This document shows positions 7,749 to 16,670 of a stretch of 64,000 nt of DNA, piece by piece. Made by a program: the position numbers and the translations under genes. Source of the DNA: Anaerotignum faecicola (GTDB lineage: Bacteria > Bacillota > Clostridia > Lachnospirales > Anaerotignaceae); NCBI RefSeq assembly GCF_003865035.1, contig NZ_BHVZ01000001.1, forward strand, positions 558,001-622,000. The letters are read 5' to 3'. The first letter of the stretch is position 1; each line of letters opens with the position of its first letter. The notes beneath the pieces were generated by a model. That model had not been told where the DNA came from. It saw only the letters and a program-made list of their open reading frames with translations, and did no database searches.

Positions 7749-8342
7749 TTACAGCTTATCAATCTGAGCGAAATCAAGCTCTACCGGTGTCTCTCTGCCA
7801 AAGATGGAAAGACTTACGACCAATGTCTTCTTATTGGCATTGATCTCCTGGATCTGGCCAACAGATTCCGCAAAAGGACCTGTAGCAACGCGAACAGTGT
7901 CGCCAACTTCTACATCCAGATTTTCCACCTCGCCGCCGATGCCCATTGCACGCACTTCCGCGTCTGTCAGGGGCACGGGTTTGGAGCCCGGACCAACGAA
8001 GCTTGTTACGCCTCTTGTGTTACGAACGACATACCATGTCTCGTCATTCATGATCATATTCAGCAGTACATAACCGGGGAAAACTTTACGCTGTACGGTT
8101 TTCTTACGGCCATCCTTCATCTCAACAACGTCCTGCAGGGGTACGCTGACCTCGAAAATCTGATCCTGCATCCCTCTGTTTTCCACTGTCTTTTCGATGT
8201 TGGCCTTAACCTTGTTTTCGTAGCCGCTGTAGGTATGCACAACATACCATCTTGCCTCATCGGAAATCATTCTGGTTTCTTCTGCTGCAAGGCTTTCTTC
8301 TTCGACTTTTGTTTCCTCTGCTTTATTGATTTCTTCAGACAT
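7749..8342 (-). CDS. nusG: Transcription termination/antitermination factor NusG
   Basis: A 197-residue protein with an acidic N-terminal extension of about 27 residues, then the NGN domain (WYVVHTYSGYENKVKANIE) and a C-terminal KOW motif (VGDTVRVATGPFAESVGQI). It binds RNA polymerase and couples transcription to Rho or ribosomes. Standard place between secE and rplK. Confidence 0.97.
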   Translation of the reverse strand: MSEEINKAEETKVEEESLAAEETRMISDEARWYVVHTYSGYENKVKANIEKTVENRGMQDQIFEVSVPLQDVVEMKDGRKKTVQRKVFPGYVLLNMIMNDETWYVVRNTRGVTSFVGPGSKPVPLTDAEVRAMGIGGEVENLDVEVGDTVRVATGPFAESVGQIQEINANKKTLVVSLSIFGRETPVELDFAQIDKL

Positions 8343-8375
8343 TCTAAACCATCCTTTTTCTATTTGTTTTCCTTA

Positions 8376-8645
8376 TTAACCTAAAAGACCGATGATTGCA
8401 CTGTAGCCGGCTGTAAACACCGTGTCCATGCAGAAAATAATAACGCCAATGATAAAGGATGTGACAATAACAGTTGCTGTTTTCTTCACAACTTCAATGC
8501 GTGTAGGCCACACGATCTTTTTGAACTCTGCTTTGTAATCCGCAAAAGTATCTTTGTCATTGTCTTTCTTTTTTGCTTTTGCCTGAGGAGCTGGCTTTGT
8601 TTGCTTCACTTCGTTCGTTTGGTTTGTGATGTTTTTTTCTTCCAA
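8376..8645 (-). CDS. secE: Preprotein translocase subunit SecE
   Basis: An 89-residue protein: charged Lys-rich N-terminal region, the conserved amphipathic segment (YKAEFKKIVWPTR) and one C-terminal membrane helix (VIVTSFIIGVIIFCMDTVF), typical of short Gram-positive SecE. I choose the TTG at 8645 because AAGGAG stands 8 nt before it; the GTG three codons earlier overlaps that ribosome site. Confidence 0.95.
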   Translation of the reverse strand: MEEKNITNQTNEVKQTKPAPQAKAKKKDNDKDTFADYKAEFKKIVWPTRIEVVKKTATVIVTSFIIGVIIFCMDTVFTAGYSAIIGLLG

Positions 8646-8685
8646 TACGTTCACTCCTTAACTACGGAATGTCTCCACACCTCAA

Positions 8686-8835
8686 TTATTTTGTTTCTTT
8701 GTGCAGTGTGTGAGATTTGCAGAATTTACAATACTTTTTGATTTCCATTCTGTCAGGCATAACTTTTTTGTCCTTTGTTGTGCTGTAGTTTCTCTGTTTG
8801 CACTCTGTGCAAGCCAAGGTAATTCTTGTTCTCAA
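8686..8835 (-). CDS. rpmG: 50S ribosomal protein L33
   Basis: A 49-residue protein starting with TTG, GGAGG 8 nt upstream. It begins [19 protein letters not shown] and ends [16 protein letters not shown]. The pairs CTEC and CKFC form the zinc ribbon of the zinc-containing L33 paralogue. It heads the rpmG-secE-nusG-rplKAJL operon just behind a strong promoter. Confidence 0.96.
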   Translation of the reverse strand: MRTRITLACTECKQRNYSTTKDKKVMPDRMEIKKYCKFCKSHTLHKETK

Positions 8836-8934
8836 GGTTTTCACCTCCGTCTCTGATGATGTGTTGTTTGCTTAAAATTCTGTCTGCCGAAAATTTTCTC
8901 AGCACACAAAAAAAAGACCTGCGTCTTCTCATAA

Positions 8935-8963
8935 AGAATAGCACAAGGTCCTCCTCTTGTCAA
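8935..8963 (-). promoter_or_regulatory. Main promoter of the rpmG-secE-nusG-rpl operon
   Basis: Minus strand TTGACA (8963-8958), 17-nt spacer, TATTCT (8940-8935), about 95 nt before the rpmG start. Near-consensus sigma-A promoter. Confidence 0.8.
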
Positions 8964-8975
8964 CCGAAAATCCGG

Positions 8976-9000
8976 AAAAGCCCGTTATTTTCAGGCTTTT
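8976..9000. terminator. Terminator after the TSCPD gene
   Basis: Arms AAAAGCC (8976-8982) and GGCTTTT (8994-9000) flank an 11-nt loop, just past the stop of the minus-strand gene at 9043 and before the ribosomal operon promoter. Confidence 0.6.
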
Positions 9001-9042
9001 TACTGTTTTTTCCGGTCTGATTTATCGTTTTTCGGGAATTTT

Positions 9043-9294
9043 TTACTGATTTTTCATAAAATCCTCCAGTGCCAGCGCCAGCTGGTCGGGGCAGCTTGTG
9101 GTTCTTCTGCCGCAGGTAATGCCCTTCAGCTTCTTTGCCACCTCCTCAGGCTTCTGTCCCTCTACAAGTGCCGCAATGCCCTTGTGGTTGCCATCACAGC
9201 CGCCTAAAAATGCAACGTTTTTCACTACGCCGTCCTCCACATCAAATTCAATGCGAACCGCGCAGGTGCCCTTTGTGTTATATTTTACATGCAT
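9043..9294 (-). CDS. TSCPD domain protein
   Basis: An 83-residue protein with the motif TTSCPDQLALAL near the C-terminus and conserved CDGNHKGIAALVEG and ITCGRR segments. This matches the short free-standing TSCPD family (TIGR03905 type) of Firmicutes, related to the C-terminal tail of some ribonucleotide reductases. The cysteines (CDGN, TCGR, SCPD) suggest zinc or redox binding. GGAGG precedes the ATG. Function unknown. Confidence 0.88.
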   Translation of the reverse strand: MHVKYNTKGTCAVRIEFDVEDGVVKNVAFLGGCDGNHKGIAALVEGQKPEEVAKKLKGITCGRRTTSCPDQLALALEDFMKNQ

Positions 9295-9357
9295 CCCTTT
9301 CTTCCTCCTTCTCTCTTATCCAAAAGAAAATACCACATTTCCCGCCTGATTTCAACT

Positions 9358-10179
9358 TTATTTTCGGCTTTTCCCAATCAGATAGGTAAGAAAGAACAGT
9401 ACCGCCGCAGTCAGCACCATCGTTGCCCCCGCAGAGGTGCCGCAGGAATAGGAAACCCATAAGCCCACAACGGAAGAAAGCAAGCCAAACACAGTCGCAG
9501 TCCAATGATAGCTTCCGGCAGAGGAAGTAATATTTCTTGCTGCCGCCGCCGGCAGAATCAGAAGCGAGTTAATCATCAGTATCCCCACCCAGCGGATGGA
9601 AACCATAACCGCAACCGCAACCATTATCACAAATATATTTTCCACCAGCATCACGCGCACACCGCGGCTTGCCGCCAGAGAGCGGTTCACACTCAGCAGC
9701 AGCAGCTGATTATACAGCAATGCCCACAGCACATACGCCGCAACAAGCACAATCCCTATCGTCCATAAATCCTTCCGCCCGACCGTCAGAATATCCCCAA
9801 TCAAATAGGAGGAATATTTTGCGAAGCCGCCTCTGGCGGAAAGAATCACAATCCCCAACGCCATTGCCGCTGAGGAAAATACACTGATGACCGTATCCGA
9901 GGAAACCATATTTGCGGATTTCACCTTTGTAATCACCAGACCAAGGAAAATCCCGAAGGCAAGCATCGCAAGCAGAGGCTCCTGCATCCCCAGCAAAACC
10001 CCAAGCCCTATGCCCGTAAAGGCACTATGCCCCAGTGCATCCGAGAAAAACGCCATTTTGTTGTTAACCGCCATCGTCCCAAGCAGAGCAAACAGCGGCG
10101 CAATCAAGACCGCCGCCAGAAAGGCGTGCCTCATAAAGTCATATTGAAGCATCGGAAATATCGTCAAAAGCTGCATCAC
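9358..10179 (-). CDS. znuB: Metal ABC transporter permease (ZnuB/MntB type)
   Basis: A 273-residue membrane protein of the ABC-3 family with 7-9 helices and the family motif DALGHSAFTGIGLG (about residue 47). It forms the membrane channel of a zinc or manganese importer with the two genes upstream. GTG at 10179 is 7 nt from AGGAGG, and the adjacent ATG at 10176 is the alternative; either way it overlaps the stop of the ATPase gene, implying translational coupling. Confidence 0.95.
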   Translation of the reverse strand: MMQLLTIFPMLQYDFMRHAFLAAVLIAPLFALLGTMAVNNKMAFFSDALGHSAFTGIGLGVLLGMQEPLLAMLAFGIFLGLVITKVKSANMVSSDTVISVFSSAAMALGIVILSARGGFAKYSSYLIGDILTVGRKDLWTIGIVLVAAYVLWALLYNQLLLLSVNRSLAASRGVRVMLVENIFVIMVAVAVMVSIRWVGILMINSLLILPAAAARNITSSAGSYHWTATVFGLLSSVVGLWVSYSCGTSAGATMVLTAAVLFFLTYLIGKSRK

Positions 10180-10925
10180 TTCGCCACCTCCTCAAAGGAA
10201 AACCCAAACGCCTCCCGAAATGCGTCTGTTGCAAAAACCTTGTTCGCATCGCCCTGTGCCACAACGGTTTTATCCAGCAGCACCACACGGTCGGCATATT
10301 TGCGAATCAATCCCAAGTCATGCGAAACCAGAAGGATTGCCATGTGCTGCTTATCCCTCAGCTCTGTCACTCTTTTGTAAAACAGGTCAAGCCCTGCCAT
10401 ATCCACACCGGAAACAGGCTCGTCCAAAACCAGTAAATCAGGAACCGGATCGGTTGCCAGTGCCAGAAGCACCCGCTGCAGTTCACCGCCGCTCAGTGCC
10501 CCCAGTCTGCGCTCCGCCAAATACCCACATTCCATGTCCTCCAGAATCTCTCGGATATGCGCCTGCATTTTTTTCTGCTTGCCAAACCAGACAGGACTGC
10601 CGCCCTTCGCCGCTGCAATAAAATCCGAAACGGAAATGGGCATACTCTTGTCAAAATCCAAATGCTGCGGCACATAGCCAATCCGCGGCATCGGCAGCAC
10701 AACACCATGGTGGTCTGTAAAGGAAATGCTCCCTTTATAGTGCCGTTCTCCCAAAAGGGTACGCAGCAGCGTGGTTTTCCCTGCGCCGTTTTTCCCGATT
10801 AGGGCTGTCAGCTCACCACAGTGAAACGTCAGATTGATGTTGTCAAGCAATATATCCTCGCCGCTCGTCACGCTGATATTTTTCATTTCAATGCTGCAAA
10901 GTCCGCAGCTGTTATGGTTGCTCAT
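10176..10925 (-). CDS. znuC: Metal ABC transporter ATP-binding protein (ZnuC type)
   Basis: A 249-residue ATPase with Walker A GKNGAGKTT (about residue 47), Q-loop YVPQHL, signature LSGGELQR, Walker B LLVLDEP and the H-loop SHD. An extra N-terminal segment contains CGLC. The ATG at 10925 is 7 nt after AAGGAGG and overlaps the stop of the binding-protein gene by 4 nt (ATGA). Confidence 0.96.
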   Translation of the reverse strand: MSNHNSCGLCSIEMKNISVTSGEDILLDNINLTFHCGELTALIGKNGAGKTTLLRTLLGERHYKGSISFTDHHGVVLPMPRIGYVPQHLDFDKSMPISVSDFIAAAKGGSPVWFGKQKKMQAHIREILEDMECGYLAERRLGALSGGELQRVLLALATDPVPDLLVLDEPVSGVDMAGLDLFYKRVTELRDKQHMAILLVSHDLGLIRKYADRVVLLDKTVVAQGDANKVFATDAFREAFGFSFEEVAK

Positions 10926-11875
10926 GTCGCCGCCTCCTTCCAATGCTGTGCAACAGCCTGTATATTTCTTCTCATTCGCTCAGTATAAGAGGGGTTTCCT
11001 TCTGCCGCCGTTGTCAGTGGGTCTAAGAGCGTAATCGTTTCGCCCGTTTCCTGCGCCAGTGTTTCGGCATAAATCCTGCCGTCATCTGCCGCCGTCAGAA
11101 AGAATTGTATCTTATGTTCCCTCGCCTCGTCCGCCGCTTCGGTCAGCTCCTTCGCAGAAGGCACTTGATATTCGTCCACAAAAATACCGCTTGCAATTTC
11201 CATCCCAAACAGCTCCGCAAAGTATGCAAAGCCCTCATGGAATACCTCTGCTTCCGTGCCTTCCGGCAAATTCAGCTGCGCCGCCTCCTGCAAAAGCGCA
11301 TCCGTTTCCGCCTTGAACCTCGCCGCATTTTCCGCAAAAACAGCCGCGTCCGCCTGATCCATCTCGCTTAATGCCGCCGCAATGTTTTCTGCCTGCTGCG
11401 CCGCCCTTGCAGGGGAAAGCCAAATGTGGGAATTGCCCTCATGTTCATGCTCCTGCTCGTGTTCATGCGCTTCCGCTTCTTCCTCCTCATCATGGTGATG
11501 ATGTTCTTCTTCCTCTAACAAAGCAATCCCCTCGGAGGTATCTACCACCGTCAGTTCGGGATATCGTTCCAGCGCCTGCTCCAGAAAGCTTTCCATGCCG
11601 CCGCCGTTGATGATGAATATATCCGCCGTTTCCAACAGCTTCATATCCGAAATGGATAATTCATAATCATGCAGACAGCCCGTCTGCGGCTGTGCCATGT
11701 TTTCCAATCTGATTCCCTCTGCTCCCTGCACAATCTCCTGCGCCAGCAAATAAACAGGGTAAAAGCTAGTCACGACCGTCAATTTATCTGTTTCTTCGGT
11801 TTTATTTTTTTCCGTGCCGCATGCCGTAAAAAGCAAGGCTGACAGCAAAAACAGCACAATTCCCTTTTTTTTCAT
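10922..11875 (-). CDS. znuA: Metal-binding lipoprotein of the ABC importer (ZnuA type)
   Basis: A 317-residue cluster A-I solute-binding protein. Lipoprotein signal with lipobox LFTAC; TSFYPVY near the N-terminus; a flexible His/Glu-rich loop (about residues 126-150, with EEEEHHHH and HEHEQEHEHE) typical of zinc-binding ZnuA; further ligand positions in HIWLSP and EVFHEGFAYFAELFG. The loop favours zinc over manganese. The start at 11875 follows GGAG. First gene of a three-gene operon with 4-nt overlaps. Confidence 0.95.
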   Translation of the reverse strand: MKKKGIVLFLLSALLFTACGTEKNKTEETDKLTVVTSFYPVYLLAQEIVQGAEGIRLENMAQPQTGCLHDYELSISDMKLLETADIFIINGGGMESFLEQALERYPELTVVDTSEGIALLEEEEHHHHDEEEEAEAHEHEQEHEHEGNSHIWLSPARAAQQAENIAAALSEMDQADAAVFAENAARFKAETDALLQEAAQLNLPEGTEAEVFHEGFAYFAELFGMEIASGIFVDEYQVPSAKELTEAADEAREHKIQFFLTAADDGRIYAETLAQETGETITLLDPLTTAAEGNPSYTERMRRNIQAVAQHWKEAAT

Positions 11876-11905
11876 ATTCTCTCCGCCATTTCGCCTGAAT
11901 TTCTT

Positions 11906-11924
11906 ATTGCAAATCATTTGCAAT
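11906..11924. promoter_or_regulatory. Zur/Fur-type operator, perfect 9-1-9 palindrome
   Basis: ATTGCAAAT-C-ATTTGCAAT is a perfect inverted repeat with the 9-1-9 geometry of Fur-family boxes. It begins about 7 nt downstream of the expected znuA transcription start, a position suited to repression in zinc-replete cells. Confidence 0.75.
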
Positions 11925-11937
11925 TAGATATGATAGC

Positions 11938-11988
11938 ATTGTATACAATCATCTTTCTCTTGTCAAGCGTCCGCTTTCCCGATATGAT
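11938..11988. promoter_or_regulatory. Divergent promoters of znuABC and the carbonic anhydrase
   Basis: Minus strand: TTGACA (11966-11961), 17 nt, TACAAT (11943-11938) toward znuA. Plus strand: TTGTCA (11960-11965), 17 nt, TATGAT (11983-11988) toward the carbonic anhydrase. The two -35 boxes occupy the same bases, so the promoters should compete. Confidence 0.75.
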
Positions 11989-12028
11989 GAGAATAGCATT
12001 TAATTTTTCTTTTGAAAGGAGCTCACCC

Positions 12029-12559
12029 ATGATTCGTAAATATAAAAACCTGATTCCCAAAGTCCCCGCAAGCTGTTTCATTTTCCCTACCGCAGAAATC
12101 ATCGGCAGTGTGGAGCTGGGCGAGGATGTCATTGTCTATCCCGGTACGGTTGTGCGTGCAGGCTATGGAAAAATCACCATTGGCAACAAAACAAATTTAC
12201 AGGAAAACGTCACCTTCCATGTAGAAACGGGTTACGATATCCATATCGGCGCAGGTGTCACCATCGGGCATAACGCCATTATCCATGGCTGCACCATTCA
12301 TGATAACGTCCTCGTCGGCATGGGCGCAATCATTCAAGAGGGCGCAGTCATCGAGGAGAACTGCTTCATCGGCGCAGGCGCAATCGTCAAACGCGGTATG
12401 CGCATCCCCAAGGGGCACATGGCGTATGGCATCCCCTGTCGCATCGTCCGCCCCATCACGCAGGCGGAATATGATGAAATCCGCATTTCCACGCAGGAAT
12501 ATCAGGAATATAAGGCAGAATACGAAAGACAGGAGCAGGAAAATGACAGCCTTCTGTAA
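12029..12559 (+). CDS. Gamma-class carbonic anhydrase family protein
   Basis: A 176-residue left-handed beta-helix protein with hexapeptide repeats (VELGEDVIVYPGTVVRAG and onward). The three zinc-ligand histidines are recognisable in VTFHVETG, IGHNAIIHG and the same turn. Such proteins hydrate CO2, though many YrdA-type members are untested. AAAGGAG precedes ATG 12029. Divergent from the zinc importer. Confidence 0.92.
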   Translation: MIRKYKNLIPKVPASCFIFPTAEIIGSVELGEDVIVYPGTVVRAGYGKITIGNKTNLQENVTFHVETGYDIHIGAGVTIGHNAIIHGCTIHDNVLVGMGAIIQEGAVIEENCFIGAGAIVKRGMRIPKGHMAYGIPCRIVRPITQAEYDEIRISTQEYQEYKAEYERQEQENDSLL

Positions 12560-12643
12560 GAAGAAACCCTCCTTTTCTTTTTCAAAAAACCCATGACTTT
12601 CTGCCTTTTAATAGCTTTTTCTCATAAAAACATGAAATACACC

Positions 12644-12672
12644 TTGCAAATTACATTGTTCTGCGATAAAAT
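12644..12672 (+). promoter_or_regulatory. Promoter of the ferredoxin gene
   Basis: TTGCAA (12644-12649), 17-nt spacer, TAAAAT (12667-12672), 33 nt before the ferredoxin ATG. Confidence 0.7.
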
Positions 12673-12704
12673 AGGCATGTAAAAAGATGAAGGAGGTGTT
12701 TCCA

Positions 12705-12875
12705 ATGGCTCATAAAATCGGTCCCGAATGCATCGGTTGTGGCGCTTGCGCAGGCGGCTGCCCTACAGGTTGCATCCATGAAGACGGCGGTGTTTACGTT
12801 ATCAACGCTGCTGAATGCATCGACTGCGGTACTTGTGCAGGCAACTGTCCCACAGGCGCAATCAAAGCTGAATAA
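12705..12875 (+). CDS. 2[4Fe-4S] ferredoxin, clostridial type
   Basis: A 56-residue protein with two CxxCxxCxxxCP clusters (CIGCGACAGGCP and CIDCGTCAGNCP), the classic bacterial low-potential electron carrier for pyruvate:ferredoxin oxidoreductase, hydrogenase and radical-SAM reduction. AAGGAGG precedes ATG 12705 by 8 nt. Single-gene unit with its own promoter and terminator. Confidence 0.97.
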   Translation: MAHKIGPECIGCGACAGGCPTGCIHEDGGVYVINAAECIDCGTCAGNCPTGAIKAE

Positions 12876-12890
12876 TTTTTACTTAAAGCG

Positions 12891-12918
12891 AAAAAGTGAG
12901 CCGTCAGGCTCACTTTTT
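12891..12918. terminator. Bidirectional terminator, ferredoxin and addA
   Basis: Arms AAAAAGTGAGCC (12891-12902) and GGCTCACTTTTT (12907-12918) with a 4-nt loop, between two convergent genes. Confidence 0.85.
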
Positions 12919-12986
12919 TTGTCTTTTTTTGTCTGAATAAGTCAAAAATCTGTTTTTGTCTTAATTGAGTATGCTTCCTTTTCCTC

Positions 12987-15900
12987 TTATGTCAAAAGAA
13001 TTGCCTTCCCCATCGCAAAGGAATAAAGATAGGTCTCCCGAATGGAAATCCCCATTGCTCTCTCCAGCGCCGTCCGGTACAACTCCAGCTGGATGCGGTA
13101 TCGCGCCTTCAGATCTTCTTCATCGTAAATGCGGTCACTCTTATAGTCAATCAGAATCCCGACATCTTTTTCCGTAAAGTAGCAGTCAATAATCCCGTTT
13201 ACCAGAATTTCGTCCGTCACCTCTCGATATTCCTCCCCGAAGAATACTTCCTTCGGCTGCATCAGCACAGAAAACGGGCGTTCCTTCTCTATCCTCTCAG
13301 CCCCACGCAGCCGTTCCGCCAGTTCGGACTCGAAAAATTGCAGAAGCTCCCTTCTCCGAAGATATTTTCCTTCTTCCTCCGTCAGTCTGCCTCTCTGCAC
13401 CAGCTCCGCCGTCAAGCTGTCAATTTCCTCCCTCGTATATTTCTTCCGAAAATCCGCTTCTTCCATAAAGGTGTGCATCGCCGTACCCATCTCGGCACTG
13501 CTCAGCTTCCGCTTTTCCGCAAAATCGGGCAGTCTGATTTCCTGATGTGCAGGCATAATGATTTCGCCTGTCATTTCCTCCTGATATTTCCGCTTGATTT
13601 CCGAAATGGAAAGCTTCGCAGGCAGCCTTGTTTCCTTCCCATGGGGATATTGCCAGCTTAAAATGCGGAAAACCGCCTGCCGCTCCTCCGTCATTTCCGC
13701 AGGGCTTTCCCATGCCGCAAAAAAATCCCGCTGTTCCTCGGCAGTCTTCTGCTCCTGCGCCGTTTCCTGCAAGGCCTCGTCCTTTGTCATGCAGGAAAGC
13801 CTCCATGCCGATTCCTCCGCAGAAAAAACACACTGCTTCGGCAATCCGTCCTCCCATTCTGCCGTAAGCCGCTCTCTCGCAGGGTGCCGCAGATAGGCAG
13901 GCATCACCCAGTCCAGATAGCTTTTCGCGCGCCGCAGACGGGATGCAGGCAGAATCTCCGTATCGCAGTCCGCCGTACTGCCCCATTTCAGAAACGCCTT
14001 TTCAAAATCCTTCATCGTTCCCGTCAGAATCAGCTTTTCCTTTGCACGCGTCAGCGCCACATAAAGCACGCGCAGCTCCTCTGCAAGGTTTTCCTCTCTG
14101 ATTGCCTCTGCCAGCGCACGCTTTGCCAGTGTGCGGTAGGAAACCCGTTTTTCGATATCCGTATAATCCATACCGCAGCCCCATTTCTGGTGCAGCAGCA
14201 CCGCACTGCGGATATCCAGCTCATTAAAGCTTTTCCCCATATCCGCCACAAAAACCACAGGAAATTCCAGACCCTTGCTCTTGTGAATCGTCATCACCTG
14301 CATCCGATCCTCGCCCTCGGTCGGCAGCTTTGCGGAAGATGTTTCCGCCTCCGCCGTTTTCATATCCTCCACATAGCGGATGAAATAAAACAGTCCCCTA
14401 TGGCTGCCCTTCTCGTATTGCTCCGCCTTTTCCAGCAAAAGCCGCAGATTCGCCTGCCTGAGCGTACCCCCTGCCGTCACACTCAGATAATCATAATACC
14501 CCGTTTCCCGGTACAGCAGCCGCAGCAGCTCATGCAGAGAAAAATTCCGCACCTCGTTCCGCCAATGTGTTAAATCTGCAAGAAAAGCAGAAATCCGCGC
14601 GCGCAGTGCCGCATCCTCGCCCTCCTGCAAATAACGCCACAGGCAGTCATAATACAATCCCTTGCCGCCCTGCAACCGAATCTGCATCAACGCATCCGCA
14701 GAAAAATCATAAATGGGCGAGTGTAAAATCGAAAGCAGGGGAATATCCTGTCTGGGGTTATCCAACAGCCGCAGCAAATGCAGCATGGTTTCTACCTCCG
14801 GCACCTCAAAATAGCCCTCCGCCGTTTCCGCATAATAGGGCATCCCTGCCTTGCCGAATACATCATCCAGCACACTGCTCCAATTCTTCATGGAGCGCAG
14901 CAGAATCGCAATATCCCCATACCGCAGGGGGCGATATGCGCCTGTTTTCTTATCCACAACCTGATAGCTGCTTTCCATCAGAGCGCGAATCCTTGCGGCA
15001 ATCGCGGTCGCCTCCACCTGCCGTCTGTCCAGCTCTTTCAGTTCCTCCGAAAGCTCGGAATCCTCTGCCTCCGCTGTCGCAATCAGAAGAATCTCATTCT
15101 CGCCGCCGTGCGGCTCTGCGCAGTCGGGGAACGTCATTCCTGCATATAATGCCGCCGCATCATCGTATGCAATGTCCCCGAATTCCTTCTGCATGATCTG
15201 GCGAAAAATAAAATTCACGCCATCCAATATATTTTTACGGCTGCGGAAGTTCTTGGAAAGCACGATTTTCCGTTCCTTCCGTCCCTCCTCCGCAGGATAC
15301 CGCTGATATTTCTCATTGAATAATTCGGGCATCGCCTGACGGAAGCGATAAATGCTCTGCTTCACATCGCCCACCATAAACCGATTATTCTCGCCGATGC
15401 TTTCGCCCGAAACTGCCGCCAGAATCGTTTCCTGCACTAAGTTACTGTCCTGATATTCGTCAATCATGATTTCATCATACCGCTGCCGCAGCTCTGCCGC
15501 CGCTTCTGTCGGCGTACCATCCTCGTTCACCAGAATCTCCAGTGCAAAATGCTCATAATCATGGAAATCTATCATATTCTTTTCCCGCTTTGCCGCCGCA
15601 AAGGCATCCAGAAACAGCTTCGTCAGCCGCGCAAGCCCCTGCGCAACGGGATACATCCGCCGCACCAGGTCTGCCTGCATTTCGGGGCTATAAGCAAAAA
15701 TCGTCTCCTGCAATTTTTTAATTGTATCCTTCGCTTCGTTTCGCAATGCCTTAATGCGCTCCGCCGTTTCCTTTTCCTCGCCGCGGTAGGCAGGCAGGCG
15801 CGCAAAATCAATCGCAAGATACGCCAGCCGCCAGTCGGCATACTTTTTCTGCAATGCCGCCGCAAAATTCTCCACCATCGCGACCTCGTTCGTCAAAAGC

Positions 15901-16640
15901 TTATGATAGCCGCCAAATTCGCCCTCATCTGCCATCTGCCATGCCTTTTTCAGCTGATAGCGCGCATAGTCCAGAGCAGTCTCCACGCTCTGCCGAATCA
16001 GCAAAAACCAGCCGCAGGCATCTACCGTTTCCCCCTCCGCAAGGAAAAGGCTCTCCGCCAGCTGCTCTAACTGCCGTTTCGGGTTCGGGCTGCCCTCCGC
16101 AAAGGTATACAGCTGCAAAACCAAATCCTGCAAGGGCGTATCCTTCGTGGAGGAGGAAAAGGTTTCCAACAAATCAAAAAACCACTGGCTGTCCTCTGCC
16201 GCATAAAGCGTCTCGAATAGTTCCTCCAGCACCTCCTTCTGCAGCAGCTTGATTTCCGCAGGGTCGGCAGTGCGCACCTTCGGGTCAAGCTCCAACAAAT
16301 GATAATATTCCCGAATCACCTGCAAGCAGAAGGCATGGATAGTCTTGATATCTGCCCTTGGCAAAAACGCCATCTGGTTTTGCAAATGGATATCTTCGGG
16401 CGTTTCCTCCAGCTGCTTCGCAATCGCCACGCCAATCCTCTGCCGCATTTCGGATGCCGCCGCATTCGTAAACGTCACCACAAGCAGTCTGTCTATTTCC
16501 TGCCCCTCCCGCAAAAGCTTCGTAATAATGCGCTCCACGAGAACCGCCGTTTTGCCGCTGCCTGCCGCCGCCGCAATCAGCAAATCACTGCCCCTCGCAT
16601 CAATCGCCTGTTTCTGCTCTTTTGTCCATCTGTTTGCCAT
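12987..16640 (-). CDS. addA: ATP-dependent helicase/nuclease subunit A
   Basis: A 1217-residue UvrD-type helicase with a C-terminal RecB-family nuclease. Seen: Walker A AAAAGSGKTAVLVERI (about residues 24-38), FTNAAASEMRQRI, DEYQDSNLVQ (motif II), VGDVKQSIYRFR (motif III), MTIHKSKGLEFPVVF (motif V), VALTRAKEKLIL (motif VI), and at the end the nuclease core GIIDCYF...ILIDYKSDR. AddA acts with AddB to process double-strand breaks and recognise Chi. The start at 16640 follows GGGGAGG. No addB gene lies next to it in this window. Confidence 0.97.
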   Translation of the reverse strand: MANRWTKEQKQAIDARGSDLLIAAAAGSGKTAVLVERIITKLLREGQEIDRLLVVTFTNAAASEMRQRIGVAIAKQLEETPEDIHLQNQMAFLPRADIKTIHAFCLQVIREYYHLLELDPKVRTADPAEIKLLQKEVLEELFETLYAAEDSQWFFDLLETFSSSTKDTPLQDLVLQLYTFAEGSPNPKRQLEQLAESLFLAEGETVDACGWFLLIRQSVETALDYARYQLKKAWQMADEGEFGGYHKLLTNEVAMVENFAAALQKKYADWRLAYLAIDFARLPAYRGEEKETAERIKALRNEAKDTIKKLQETIFAYSPEMQADLVRRMYPVAQGLARLTKLFLDAFAAAKREKNMIDFHDYEHFALEILVNEDGTPTEAAAELRQRYDEIMIDEYQDSNLVQETILAAVSGESIGENNRFMVGDVKQSIYRFRQAMPELFNEKYQRYPAEEGRKERKIVLSKNFRSRKNILDGVNFIFRQIMQKEFGDIAYDDAAALYAGMTFPDCAEPHGGENEILLIATAEAEDSELSEELKELDRRQVEATAIAARIRALMESSYQVVDKKTGAYRPLRYGDIAILLRSMKNWSSVLDDVFGKAGMPYYAETAEGYFEVPEVETMLHLLRLLDNPRQDIPLLSILHSPIYDFSADALMQIRLQGGKGLYYDCLWRYLQEGEDAALRARISAFLADLTHWRNEVRNFSLHELLRLLYRETGYYDYLSVTAGGTLRQANLRLLLEKAEQYEKGSHRGLFYFIRYVEDMKTAEAETSSAKLPTEGEDRMQVMTIHKSKGLEFPVVFVADMGKSFNELDIRSAVLLHQKWGCGMDYTDIEKRVSYRTLAKRALAEAIREENLAEELRVLYVALTRAKEKLILTGTMKDFEKAFLKWGSTADCDTEILPASRLRRAKSYLDWVMPAYLRHPARERLTAEWEDGLPKQCVFSAEESAWRLSCMTKDEALQETAQEQKTAEEQRDFFAAWESPAEMTEERQAVFRILSWQYPHGKETRLPAKLSISEIKRKYQEEMTGEIIMPAHQEIRLPDFAEKRKLSSAEMGTAMHTFMEEADFRKKYTREEIDSLTAELVQRGRLTEEEGKYLRRRELLQFFESELAERLRGAERIEKERPFSVLMQPKEVFFGEEYREVTDEILVNGIIDCYFTEKDVGILIDYKSDRIYDEEDLKARYRIQLELYRTALERAMGISIRETYLYSFAMGKAILLT

Positions 16641-16670
16641 CGCCGTTCCTCCCCACACTGCCCCCTCGGC

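Noticed and set aside
8753..8944. A 63-codon minus-strand frame
   Set aside because: Overlaps rpmG in another frame; rpmG has the TTG start, ribosome site and both zinc pairs.
8908..8950. Terminator-like hairpin (GACCT...AGGTC then T run) on the minus strand
   Set aside because: Its 5' arm is inside the spacer and -10 of the ribosomal operon promoter, so transcripts from that promoter do not contain it.
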